Origin: Actinomycetota bacterium
Lineage (GTDB): Bacteria; Actinomycetota; Actinomycetes; Nanopelagicales; Nanopelagicaceae
Length of the DNA: 7,349 nt
Direction of reading: 5' to 3'
Assembly (NCBI GenBank): GCA_009697555.1
Contig: WLQV01000054.1
Location: 1 to 7,349, forward strand
In this document: in pieces, positions 1 to 6,125 of the stretch
How positions within the stretch are numbered: position 1 is the first letter of the stretch
Layout: every line of letters begins with the position of its first letter
Made by a program: the position numbers and the translations under genes
Notes under the pieces: model-generated
What the model saw: the letters and a program-made list of their open reading frames with translations, nothing else
What the model was told of the DNA's origin: nothing
The model's database searches: none

Positions 1-540
1 CTACTGATTGTCGATACCCAAATGCGCCATACCCTCACAGATGGTGGTTATGCATCGCGTCGCGCCGATTCTGAATCGGCAGTCGCAAAACTGGGTCACA
101 CCAGCATGCGTGACATCACCTTGGAATTTCTTGAAGCCAATAAATCTAAGATTACAAATACTGAGTACCGCAGAGCCCGACATGCCATTAGCGAAATTGC
201 TCGGGTACTCACATCGGTAGATGCGCTAGAAAACCGCGATTTCACTCACCTGGGCACTTTGCTTAATCAATCTCATGCATCACTGCGCGATGATTACAAC
301 GTCTCCTGCCCAGAGTTAGATTTAGCGGTTGAAATTGCACAGCGCGATGGCGCTCTTGGTGCTCGCATGGTGGGTGGTGGCTTTGGTGGTAGCGCGATTG
401 TTCTTGCTTCAATTGCCAAGATTAAGCCGCTTAAAGTTGAGATTGCCGATGCATTTAAAGAGGCTGGCTTTGTTGCGCCGCGCTTCTTTAATTCTCTGCC
501 AAGTGCAGGTGCCAGCGTTGACTTTACGGCAGGTAATTAA
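1..540 (+). CDS. galK: Galactokinase, C-terminal part (5' end outside window)
   Basis: GHMP-family sugar kinase that phosphorylates galactose to galactose-1-phosphate with ATP in the cytoplasm, the entry step of the Leloir pathway. The frame is open from base 1, so the N-terminus, including the galactokinase signature and the first ATP-binding motif, lies outside the window; 179 residues remain. Visible family marks are the segment LLIVDTQMRHTL at residues 1-12, followed by the Y-x-x-R-R stretch (YASRRAD), and the C-terminal GHMP glycine motif GARMVGGGFGGS at residues 120-131 (bases 358-393), which closes the active site. The RRARHAISE helix near residue 55 also fits galactokinases. The stop TAA at 538-540 overlaps the stop of the convergent ACT gene. 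Other GHMP kinases share the glycine motif, but the whole pattern fits GalK best. The galT/galE neighbours would lie upstream, outside the window. Confidence 0.93.
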   Translation, partial: LLIVDTQMRHTLTDGGYASRRADSESAVAKLGHTSMRDITLEFLEANKSKITNTEYRRARHAISEIARVLTSVDALENRDFTHLGTLLNQSHASLRDDYNVSCPELDLAVEIAQRDGALGARMVGGGFGGSAIVLASIAKIKPLKVEIADAFKEAGFVAPRFFNSLPSAGASVDFTAGN

Positions 541-776
541 TTAACTGGTAGAACGCTTATTACTTCTACGCCACCGATTGAAGTAAGCACTGCAATGAGA
601 TCTGCCGGATCACTTCCTGGAATAGCCACAGTAATGTCATCGTAGCCACGGCCATCTTCCGACTTCTTCACTACCAGTCCACGAATATCTCCACCGGCAA
701 AACCAATTGCTGAAGCAACTGCGCCAAGAGAACCTGGGCGATCTGGAAGTGCAACATGTAGTCGAAAGAGTGCCAT
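537..776 (-). CDS. Small stand-alone ACT-domain protein
   Basis: A 79-residue protein made of one ACT domain and nothing else. The N-terminal strand (ALFRLHVALP) leads into the ligand-loop signature DRPGSLGAVASAIG at residues 12-25, then GGDI, a second strand pair (DDITVAIPG) and a final helix-strand (ADLIAVLTSIGGVEVISVLP), which is the usual beta-alpha-beta-beta-alpha-beta order. ACT domains usually bind amino acids or other small effectors, as dimers or larger assemblies. Here no catalytic partner domain is fused, so the role is probably sensing or allosteric regulation, with target and ligand unknown. The ATG at 776 has a weak Shine-Dalgarno AGGG (784-787) seven bases upstream. It lies 44 bp after the HtrA gene on the same strand and could be its last co-transcribed member. 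It ends on the same TTAA as galK. Confidence 0.85.
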   Translation of the reverse strand: MALFRLHVALPDRPGSLGAVASAIGFAGGDIRGLVVKKSEDGRGYDDITVAIPGSDPADLIAVLTSIGGVEVISVLPVN

Positions 777-820
777 GGTGTAACCCTACTCTTTTCTAGT
801 CCAGCCCTGCCAATTGATTA

Positions 821-1957
821 TCAATTAGAAGGAGCTGAACCTAAGGTCACGGAGAATGTGCGTGAGGTACCAGTCGGCAGATCGACGGTGATGGAGACGG
901 TGGCACCTGGTGCATAAGAGCGGATCCGCACAATCGCGCCAACTTGATCGTTAATTTTTACGCCATCGATGCTCTTGATAATCGAACCAGCGGGAATTCC
1001 TGCCTTCGCCGCAGCTGCGCCATCTGTTAGCGAGAAGATGCGCGCACCGTTGCCTGTGTAACTTGTATCAAAGGAGACTCCGAGGAATGGGCGAGTTGAT
1101 TTACCAGTAGCGATGAGATCGTTGATGATTCGCTGCACTTCGGTAATTGGAATTGCAAAGCCCAAACCAATATTTCCACTCTGCCCACCGCTTGCACTGC
1201 TTAACGTAGCAATACTGGAATTGATACCGATCATGCGACCTTGTGAATCAAGGAGCGCGCCACCGGAGTTACCGGGATTAATCGCAGCATCGGTTTGGAT
1301 TGCATCAACATAGGAATCAGCTGAAGTGCTACCAGCGATTACTGGGCGATTGAGTGCCGAAATAATTCCGCTAGTAACGGTACTTGCCAGACCAAGTGGT
1401 GATCCGATTGCAACTACTGGATCTCCTACGCTGACTTTGCCGGAATCGCCAATTTCAATTACCGGAAGATTGCCATGTTTAACTTGAATTACTGCAAGGT
1501 CATAAGTCGCGTCTCGTCCAACAATTGTGGCTGGATCCTGAGTGCCATTGCTGTACTCAACTGTGATAGTTCCTGAAGTGACTGCACTCTCAACTACGTG
1601 ATTATTAGTAAGGATGTAACTTGAAGTAGCAGAGCTGCGAATAATGGAGCCAGATCCGGTTCCACTTCCCAAAGTACTTGTGACTTGAATGGAAACAACA
1701 CTTGGGGTGACCTGGGCTGCAATTGCACGAACATTTATTGCGCCAACACCGAGTTCAATTGAGGATTGGGTTTTGGTACATGTACCTGATGCGGAGTAAT
1801 ACATCGCCTTGGTGCGATTATCAACGCAAGCCTTTACTGCAACTGGCGTAGGAACGACAGCGGTTGCTATGCCGCCGGCGACTACTGCTCCGGCGATAAA
1901 GCCTGCAATGATTTTGCTAGAAGTGGATCGGAAAATAGTTTTGAAGGTATTTTGCAT
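821..1957 (-). CDS. htrA: Membrane-anchored HtrA/DegP-like serine protease with one PDZ domain
   Basis: Trypsin-fold serine protease of the HtrA family, expected to degrade or refold damaged proteins on the outer face of the membrane. From ATG 1957 it has 378 residues: a hydrophobic anchor or signal at about 14-36 (IIAGFIAGAVVAGGIATAVV), a short segment with the only two cysteines (C44, C60), the protease domain at about 78-285, and one PDZ domain at about 288-375. The triad is visible: H120 in LTNNHVV, D153 in ATYDLAVI, S231 in NPGNSGGALLD. The frame also runs up to a TTG at 2032, but that start overlaps the preceding gene's stop and adds 25 residues that do not look like a signal, so ATG 1957 is preferred. 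This start has no Shine-Dalgarno at normal distance; AAGGAAG (1976-1982) is 18 bases away. Family assignment is firm; the exact start is not. Confidence 0.93.
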   Translation of the reverse strand: MQNTFKTIFRSTSSKIIAGFIAGAVVAGGIATAVVPTPVAVKACVDNRTKAMYYSASGTCTKTQSSIELGVGAINVRAIAAQVTPSVVSIQVTSTLGSGTGSGSIIRSSATSSYILTNNHVVESAVTSGTITVEYSNGTQDPATIVGRDATYDLAVIQVKHGNLPVIEIGDSGKVSVGDPVVAIGSPLGLASTVTSGIISALNRPVIAGSTSADSYVDAIQTDAAINPGNSGGALLDSQGRMIGINSSIATLSSASGGQSGNIGLGFAIPITEVQRIINDLIATGKSTRPFLGVSFDTSYTGNGARIFSLTDGAAAAKAGIPAGSIIKSIDGVKINDQVGAIVRIRSYAPGATVSITVDLPTGTSRTFSVTLGSAPSN

Positions 1958-1960
1958 GAC

Positions 1961-1981
1961 AGGAGCATCTCGCAGCTTCCT
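1961..1981 (-). promoter_or_regulatory. Possible hairpin masking the Shine-Dalgarno before htrA
   Basis: On the - strand the purine-rich AAGGAAGC (1982-1975) can pair with GCTCCT (1966-1961). This gives a six-base-pair stem with one bulged A and an eight-base loop, just before the htrA ATG at 1957. The Shine-Dalgarno-like bases lie inside the stem, so the element could control translation, for example as a simple RNA thermometer for a stress protease. This is inference only: the stem is short, and the Shine-Dalgarno is spaced for an out-of-frame ATG at 1968 rather than for the chosen start. Confidence 0.25.
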
Positions 1982-2013
1982 TAGAAAATCCTGAAGACTT
2001 TCTGCACATCTGG

Positions 2014-2898
2014 TTAGGCCTCGACGACCCAATCCCCAGAAATTTTTACCTTAATAGGCGCAAGTGGAGTCGGCGCCGGTCCAGCTAGCACTCGTGCGCC
2101 ATTAAATGGATCGAACTGCGCTCCATGGCAGGGGCATTGGAGTTGCTTCGCTGATTTTGAATAACCAACTACGCAACCTTGGTGAGTGCAAGTAAGTGAA
2201 TATGCAAAGACACCTTTCGCGGTACGAAAGAGCATGGCTGGTCCTGCAAGTGCGCTATTAAATTCGAAGGTTGCGCCAATCGGTAGTGCCGCGAGTTTGA
2301 TAACGCCTGAACTCGCCGAAGTGCTGCTCGTACTGGAAGCGGTGGGCTTACCTAATGCCTTCCCAACTCCAATTCCAATAAGAGAGAGCAGCGCAACTCC
2401 ACCGATGCGAATAGCACCGCGTCGATCAAGTGAGAGTTCGATTCTGCGACGTTTGCCAATAAGAGTTAACAAGAAGCTAAGCCATAAAATCGCATAGGCG
2501 GTATCGCTGCCAAGAAAATATGGTTTTACAGTCCAGCTGCTCGATAGCCAGAGAATAATCGAAATTGAGAAGCCACCAAATGCTGCAGCAGTGGGAGCGA
2601 TCCCAATAAGAGTTGCAAAACCAATTGCAAATTCACTGAGCATAATGATTACACCCAAGAGTTGAGCGTGCTCAATGCCATGCTGCAAGAGAAAGCCAAT
2701 CGGCGATACATGTATAAAGCCCGCCAACTCTGTGCCGATATAGGTCGGCGCACCTTTGGTGAGGAAACCAGGATCACTTGCTTTGACCCAGCCACCATAA
2801 ATCCAGGTGACACCAAGCCAGAAACGAATGATGCGGATTGGCCAATTCTGGTTCTGCCAAGACTGGGATGTTGATGCAAAAGATGAGCGACGCGACAT
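2014..2898 (-). CDS. DoxX-family membrane domain fused to a Rieske [2Fe-2S] domain
   Basis: A 294-residue, probably five-helix membrane protein ending in an extracytoplasmic Rieske iron-sulfur domain. Helices 1-4 (about 21-38, 78-98, 103-121, 133-148) form a DoxX/MauE-like unit. A basic loop (GKRRRIELSLDRRGAIR) then leads into helix 5 (about 163-183), a Ser/Thr/Ala linker (186-198) and the Rieske domain (about 199-294). Cluster ligands are visible: C237 and H239 in CTHQGC, C255 and H258 in CPCHGAQF, with C242 and C257 as the usual disulfide pair. R159-R160 just before helix 5 resemble a twin-arginine signal. The start ATG 2898 has AAGG (2907-2910) at an eight-base spacing; the longer open frame to 2961 runs into tRNA-Asn and is rejected. 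DoxX proteins are linked to quinone or sulfur redox work, so electron transfer is likely, but donor and acceptor are unknown. No cytochrome bc subunits are adjacent. Confidence 0.92.
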   Translation of the reverse strand: MSRRSSFASTSQSWQNQNWPIRIIRFWLGVTWIYGGWVKASDPGFLTKGAPTYIGTELAGFIHVSPIGFLLQHGIEHAQLLGVIIMLSEFAIGFATLIGIAPTAAAFGGFSISIILWLSSSWTVKPYFLGSDTAYAILWLSFLLTLIGKRRRIELSLDRRGAIRIGGVALLSLIGIGVGKALGKPTASSTSSTSASSGVIKLAALPIGATFEFNSALAGPAMLFRTAKGVFAYSLTCTHQGCVVGYSKSAKQLQCPCHGAQFDPFNGARVLAGPAPTPLAPIKVKISGDWVVEA

Positions 2899-2906
2899 AG
2901 AAATTA

Positions 2907-2910
2907 CCTT
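2907..2910 (-). promoter_or_regulatory. Shine-Dalgarno deciding the DoxX-Rieske start
   Basis: AAGG on the - strand lies eight bases before ATG 2898. It supports this start over the longer open frame that would begin inside the tRNA-Asn gene. Confidence 0.6.
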
Positions 2911-2937
2911 ACGTGAATTAACTGAGAATTTACTGGG

Positions 2938-3010
2938 CTCCCTGAATTGGACTCGAACCAATAACCTGCCGGTTAACAGCCGGCTGCTCTGCCAATTGAG
3001 CTATCAGGGA
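2938..3010 (-). tRNA. tRNA-Asn (anticodon GTT)
   Basis: A complete 73-base cloverleaf on the - strand. The acceptor stem TCCCTGA (3010-3004) pairs perfectly with TCAGGGA (2945-2939), followed by discriminator G at 2938. The D arm is GCTC / GAGC around an eight-base loop. The anticodon stem GCCGG / CCGGC holds the loop CTGTTAA, with anticodon GTT at 2977-2975. The variable loop is AGGTT, and the T arm is ATTGG / CCAAT around TTCGAGT. The CCA end is not encoded: the next bases are CCC, so the nucleotidyltransferase must add it. The gene sits between dnaG and the DoxX-Rieske gene with only 43 and 39 bp on either side. Confidence 0.97.
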
Positions 3011-3021
3011 ATGGAAGCCAA

Positions 3022-3051
3022 ACTCTAGCGCACGGGTGGGCGATAGCCCAA
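3022..3051 (-). promoter_or_regulatory. Putative promoter for tRNA-Asn and possibly the genes after it
   Basis: On the - strand, TTGGGC (3051-3046) resembles a -35 box. It is followed after 18 bases by TAGAGT (3027-3022), which fits the TANNNT -10 pattern common in Actinobacteria. The predicted start of transcription would be only a few bases before the tRNA 5' end at 3010. No convincing terminator separates the tRNA from the DoxX-Rieske gene, so this promoter may also serve that gene, htrA and the ACT gene. Called by eye only. Confidence 0.4.
3037..3050. other. Small hairpin between dnaG and tRNA-Asn
   Basis: TGGGC and GCCCA form a perfect five-base-pair stem around a four-base loop, right after the dnaG stop at 3054. 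On the + strand it is followed by ATTTTA. On the - strand, the direction of dnaG transcription, no T-run follows, so it is a poor intrinsic terminator for dnaG. It overlaps the proposed -35 box of the tRNA promoter. Confidence 0.3.
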
Positions 3052-3053
3052 TT

Positions 3054-4886
3054 TTAGATCTCACCTAACGCTAAATCATGGAGTGTACGGCGCGTGGATT
3101 CGAGGGCAACGAGGTCGCCAAAGAGTGCGTTGTACTCACTCTCATTCTCCAGCGGATTAATTCGCTGCAACGTCGACTTCACATCAGCGATTCTCTGCGA
3201 GATCGCAACTTCCCGTAATCGCGCGACAATACTTTCGATGTAACGCGTAGAAACTTCACCATCGGTACGTACGGGCTCAACCATTAATTCTGCCGTGAGT
3301 GCACGCATTCGCTCATCGGTAACTCGATCGATGTTAGCGGCGATGTCACCATGTGAATCGATAGTCTCACGCAATTGGCGATAGGCCGGATGAGTAAAGG
3401 CAAGTGCTTCGATCTCACTCCAATTACTAATTGCATTAGGAAGTTGGAGTTTTGCTTTCAATACTTCGCGCTCGAGAATAAGTCGAGGCTCATTTGGACT
3501 TGGCCGCCAATTTTCACTCTCGCCAACTGCCTCAGCTTCTGCACTTGGTGCCAACGCTCGTGCACCACGCGTAACTGCTGCGGAAACTGTTTCGACCTCC
3601 ATGCCTAACCAACCGGCAAGGAGTCTGGTGTACTCAGGGCGAAGTGATTTGTCGCGGATCTGACTGACGAGTGGCGCCGCAGCATTGAGCGCATTAACGC
3701 GACCTTCGGCTAAATCTAATTTATGGAGCGCCAGTTCTGAGCGAATCGCAAATTCAAAGAGTGGCACGCGACGGGCGATGAGATCGCGTAGTGCGAGATC
3801 GCCTTTCTGTTGGCGCAAATCAGATGGATCTAAACCACTTGGCTCGACTGCAACAAATGTTTGGGTAACGAATTTCTGATCTTCATTAAATGCGCGAAGC
3901 GCTGCCTTCTGGCCAGCTGCATCACCATCAAAGGTAAAGATCACTTCGCCCCGAAAGGCGTCATCATCCATAAGTAGCCGGCGCAGAATACGAATGTGGT
4001 CACTACCAAATGCAGTTCCACAGGTAGCAACCGCAGTCGTGATGCCAGCAAGGTGTGCTGCCATAACATCGGTGTAGCCTTCGACAATTACTGCTTGACG
4101 CTTCTTTGCAATCTCTTTCTTTGCCAGGTCGAGGCCATAAAGAACTTGGCTCTTCTTATAAACCGGCGTCTCTGGTGTGTTGAGATATTTAGGGCCATTA
4201 TCAACATCATCACTTGCTAATTTACGTGCACCAAATCCAACAACATCACCTGAGATGTCACGGATTGGCCAAATTAAACGATTGCGGAAGCGATCGATCA
4301 TGCCGCGTTGGCCCATCTTTGAAAGGCCTGCAACTTCTAACTCTTCTGCAGTAAATCCTGCCTCTCGCAATACTTTGGTCAGGCCATCCCATTCATCTGG
4401 CGCATAACCCACGCCGAACATCTCACATGCTGCGCGATCGAAGCCACGTTTAATAAGTAAGTCGCGGCCAAATTGTGCACCCGATGATGCTGCCAATTGC
4501 TCTTGATAGAACTTCGCCGCAGCAGCATTAGCTGCAATGAGTCGCGAGCGATTAGTACTTGGCGCACTCTGCGTGCCACCGGCTTCGTAGTGCAAGGTGT
4601 AATTAATTCGCTCGGCCAGGCGTTCGACGGTTTCAGTAAATGTGGTGTGATCCATTTTCATGACAAAGGAGATGACATCGCCACCGGTTTGGCAGCCAAA
4701 GCAGTGGAAATAACCTTTGCTTGGAGTTACATGGAATGACGGTGACTTCTCATCGTGAAAGGGGCAGAGACCTTTCTTCTGTCCGCCACCTGCGCTCTTG
4801 AGTTGGACGTAATCACCAACGACATCATCGATCGGTGTGTGGTCGCGAACGTAGGCAACATCTTCATCTTTAATTCGCCCAGCCAT
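3054..4886 (-). CDS. dnaG: DNA primase DnaG
   Basis: Primase that synthesises the short RNA primers for replication, working with the DnaB helicase at the fork. The 610 residues match the family length. The N-terminal zinc domain carries the CHC2 ligands C41, H44, C62 and C65 (CPFH ... CFGC). The RNA polymerase basic motif is seen around 198-222 (RFRNRLIWPIRD, GFGARKL), and the TOPRIM core has E269 in EGYTD plus D320 and D322 in DGD, which bind the catalytic metals. A charged linker (about 445-465) leads to the C-terminal helical domain that contacts DnaB. All catalytic residues are intact. The start ATG 4886 lies 10 bp after the dgt stop, and its Shine-Dalgarno overlaps that stop, so it is probably translated from the dgt transcript. 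tRNA-Asn, not rpoD, follows downstream. Confidence 0.98.
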   Translation of the reverse strand: MAGRIKDEDVAYVRDHTPIDDVVGDYVQLKSAGGGQKKGLCPFHDEKSPSFHVTPSKGYFHCFGCQTGGDVISFVMKMDHTTFTETVERLAERINYTLHYEAGGTQSAPSTNRSRLIAANAAAAKFYQEQLAASSGAQFGRDLLIKRGFDRAACEMFGVGYAPDEWDGLTKVLREAGFTAEELEVAGLSKMGQRGMIDRFRNRLIWPIRDISGDVVGFGARKLASDDVDNGPKYLNTPETPVYKKSQVLYGLDLAKKEIAKKRQAVIVEGYTDVMAAHLAGITTAVATCGTAFGSDHIRILRRLLMDDDAFRGEVIFTFDGDAAGQKAALRAFNEDQKFVTQTFVAVEPSGLDPSDLRQQKGDLALRDLIARRVPLFEFAIRSELALHKLDLAEGRVNALNAAAPLVSQIRDKSLRPEYTRLLAGWLGMEVETVSAAVTRGARALAPSAEAEAVGESENWRPSPNEPRLILEREVLKAKLQLPNAISNWSEIEALAFTHPAYRQLRETIDSHGDIAANIDRVTDERMRALTAELMVEPVRTDGEVSTRYIESIVARLREVAISQRIADVKSTLQRINPLENESEYNALFGDLVALESTRRTLHDLALGEI

Positions 4887-4894
4887 AGCCGCGA

Positions 4895-4898
4895 TCCT
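4895..4898 (-). promoter_or_regulatory. dnaG Shine-Dalgarno overlapping the dgt stop codon
   Basis: AGGA on the - strand lies eight bases before the dnaG ATG, and its first two bases are the last two of the dgt TAG stop. This arrangement favours translational coupling of dgt and dnaG and supports ATG 4886 as the start. Confidence 0.55.
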
Positions 4899-6114
4899 AG
4901 CCGCGCGCTTTCAAACGCGCATGAAGGGCGTAAGCACCAGGATCGGTGAGCGCTGCAACTTGATCAATTACCACTCGCATTCGATCAGATTGCGAGAGCG
5001 CTAACTTCCAATCCTCGTGAAATACCCGATCTAATGAATTTGGCGCATCGGCCAGAATCAATTCCACTAGCTCCTCAATCAAAGTGTGCTGCTTGGCGTA
5101 TCGCTCTTGCGATTCGGCGGAGTGAATTAAGTAATGTGCCGCAATGGCTTTGAGTAGCCCCACTTCGATGAGTTGCTCTTGAGGGACTTCAAGATTTGCG
5201 CTGTAACGAATGAGCGGTTGATCGCCATGGATTCTGCGAGTTTCGAGTTCGGCGGCGCGAACAAAGCGGCCAATAAGTTGAGAGGTGAGATCTTTTAATC
5301 TGGCAAGTGAGGCATGTGATCCATCGTAATTATTGGGCCAGCATGAGAGTTCTTTGAGTCGAGAAAGTGCTGCAGAAAATTCAGCCGAAGTTGCAGTGAG
5401 GCCATAGTGTGAAATCGCAAGTTGATGGAGCACTTCAAGATCGCGATCAAAATCGCCAATCTTTATCTGTCCAGCAACAAGCGCATCTTCTAAATCATGA
5501 ACCGAGTAAGAAACATCATCGGACCAATCCATAATTTGAGCTTCGATACAGCGCTTGCCTTCTGGTGCACCGCTGCGCATCCAGGTGAAAATCTCGAGAT
5601 CTGATTCGTAAACGCCAAATTTATGTGAGCCAGATTTGCGCGGCCAGGGATATTTAGTTGCGGCATCAAGGGATGCGCGAGTGAGGTTTAGTCCTACTGA
5701 TTGACCATTTGTGGCGATGGTCTTTGCTTCTAACCGAACTAATAATCGAAATGATTGGGCATTACCCTCAAAGCCACCGAAATCTTCGGCGATCTGAGCC
5801 AAGATAGTTTCACCATTGTGACCAAAGGGTGGATGACCTAAGTCGTGCGCCAAACAAGCGGTATCTAAAAGATCGGGATCGGCGCCAAGAGATTCGCCTA
5901 ACTCTCTACCAATCTGTGCACATTCAAGTGAGTGCGACAATCTGGTGCGCTGGAAATCATTCTCCCAAGGAACTGCAATCTGTGTCTTTGCCGCAAGCCT
6001 TCGAAGTGATGCGGAGTGAATTACCCGAGCACGATCGCGCATGAACTCGGTGCGGCCAGCGCGTTTGGCTGGTTCGAGAGTAAAGCGCTCTTGGTCTTGC
6101 TCGGAGTAGATCAC
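4897..6114 (-). CDS. dgt: dGTP triphosphohydrolase-like HD-domain protein
   Basis: HD-superfamily enzyme expected to hydrolyse dGTP, or several dNTPs, to the deoxynucleoside and triphosphate, so helping to set the dNTP pool. The 405 residues fit the shorter Dgt-like class. The metal-binding H...HD...D set is visible: H61 in TRLSHSLE, H90-D91 in LAHDLGHPPFGHNGE (with H94 and H99), and D199/D200 in MDWSDDVSYSVHDLED. The N-terminal RDRARVIHSASLRRLAAKTQ stretch is also typical. The start is GTG 6114, reading MIYSEQDQERF, with a purine-rich ribosome site overlapping the upstream gene's stop. It sits immediately before dnaG; a dgt-dnaG pair is common in Actinobacteria, as in Mycobacterium tuberculosis. 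Substrate range cannot be read from the sequence. Confidence 0.95.
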   Translation of the reverse strand: MIYSEQDQERFTLEPAKRAGRTEFMRDRARVIHSASLRRLAAKTQIAVPWENDFQRTRLSHSLECAQIGRELGESLGADPDLLDTACLAHDLGHPPFGHNGETILAQIAEDFGGFEGNAQSFRLLVRLEAKTIATNGQSVGLNLTRASLDAATKYPWPRKSGSHKFGVYESDLEIFTWMRSGAPEGKRCIEAQIMDWSDDVSYSVHDLEDALVAGQIKIGDFDRDLEVLHQLAISHYGLTATSAEFSAALSRLKELSCWPNNYDGSHASLARLKDLTSQLIGRFVRAAELETRRIHGDQPLIRYSANLEVPQEQLIEVGLLKAIAAHYLIHSAESQERYAKQHTLIEELVELILADAPNSLDRVFHEDWKLALSQSDRMRVVIDQVAALTDPGAYALHARLKARG

Positions 6115-6125
6115 CTTCCTACCTT
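6115..6125 (-). promoter_or_regulatory. dgt ribosome binding site overlapping the upstream stop
   Basis: The - strand reads AAGGTAGGAAG directly before the GTG at 6114. AAGG (6125-6122) is seven bases from the start, and its first two As belong to the TAA stop of the DUF218 gene. This supports the GTG start and coupling of the two genes. Confidence 0.6.

Noticed and set aside
812..826. Palindrome AATTGATTATCAATT at the htrA stop as a terminator
   Set aside because: The stem is six A/T-rich base pairs with a three-base loop and no T-run follows on the - strand, so it is too weak.
1746..1760. Lipoprotein lipobox at the first HtrA cysteine (V-K-A-C)
   Set aside because: Lysine at the -2 position does not fit the lipobox, and the cysteine is well past the hydrophobic core.
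1958..2032. TTG start at 2032 for htrA
   Set aside because: It overlaps the preceding stop by 19 bp and adds a polar stretch before the hydrophobic anchor; ATG 1957 gives a normal anchor position, although its ribosome site is poor.
2649..2879. Alternative - strand frame inside the DoxX region
   Set aside because: The DoxX-Rieske frame covers this stretch with convincing helices and continues into the Rieske motifs; the alternative shows no family features.
2899..2961. Extended N-terminus for the DoxX-Rieske protein starting at 2961
   Set aside because: The extra codons run into the tRNA-Asn gene (2938-3010), and ATG 2898 has a well-placed Shine-Dalgarno.
4497..4739. Open frames on the + strand opposite dnaG, dgt, htrA and the DoxX-Rieske gene
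   Set aside because: They lie antisense to clearly conserved proteins, have no recognisable domains, and look like by-products of the coding bias on the other strand.
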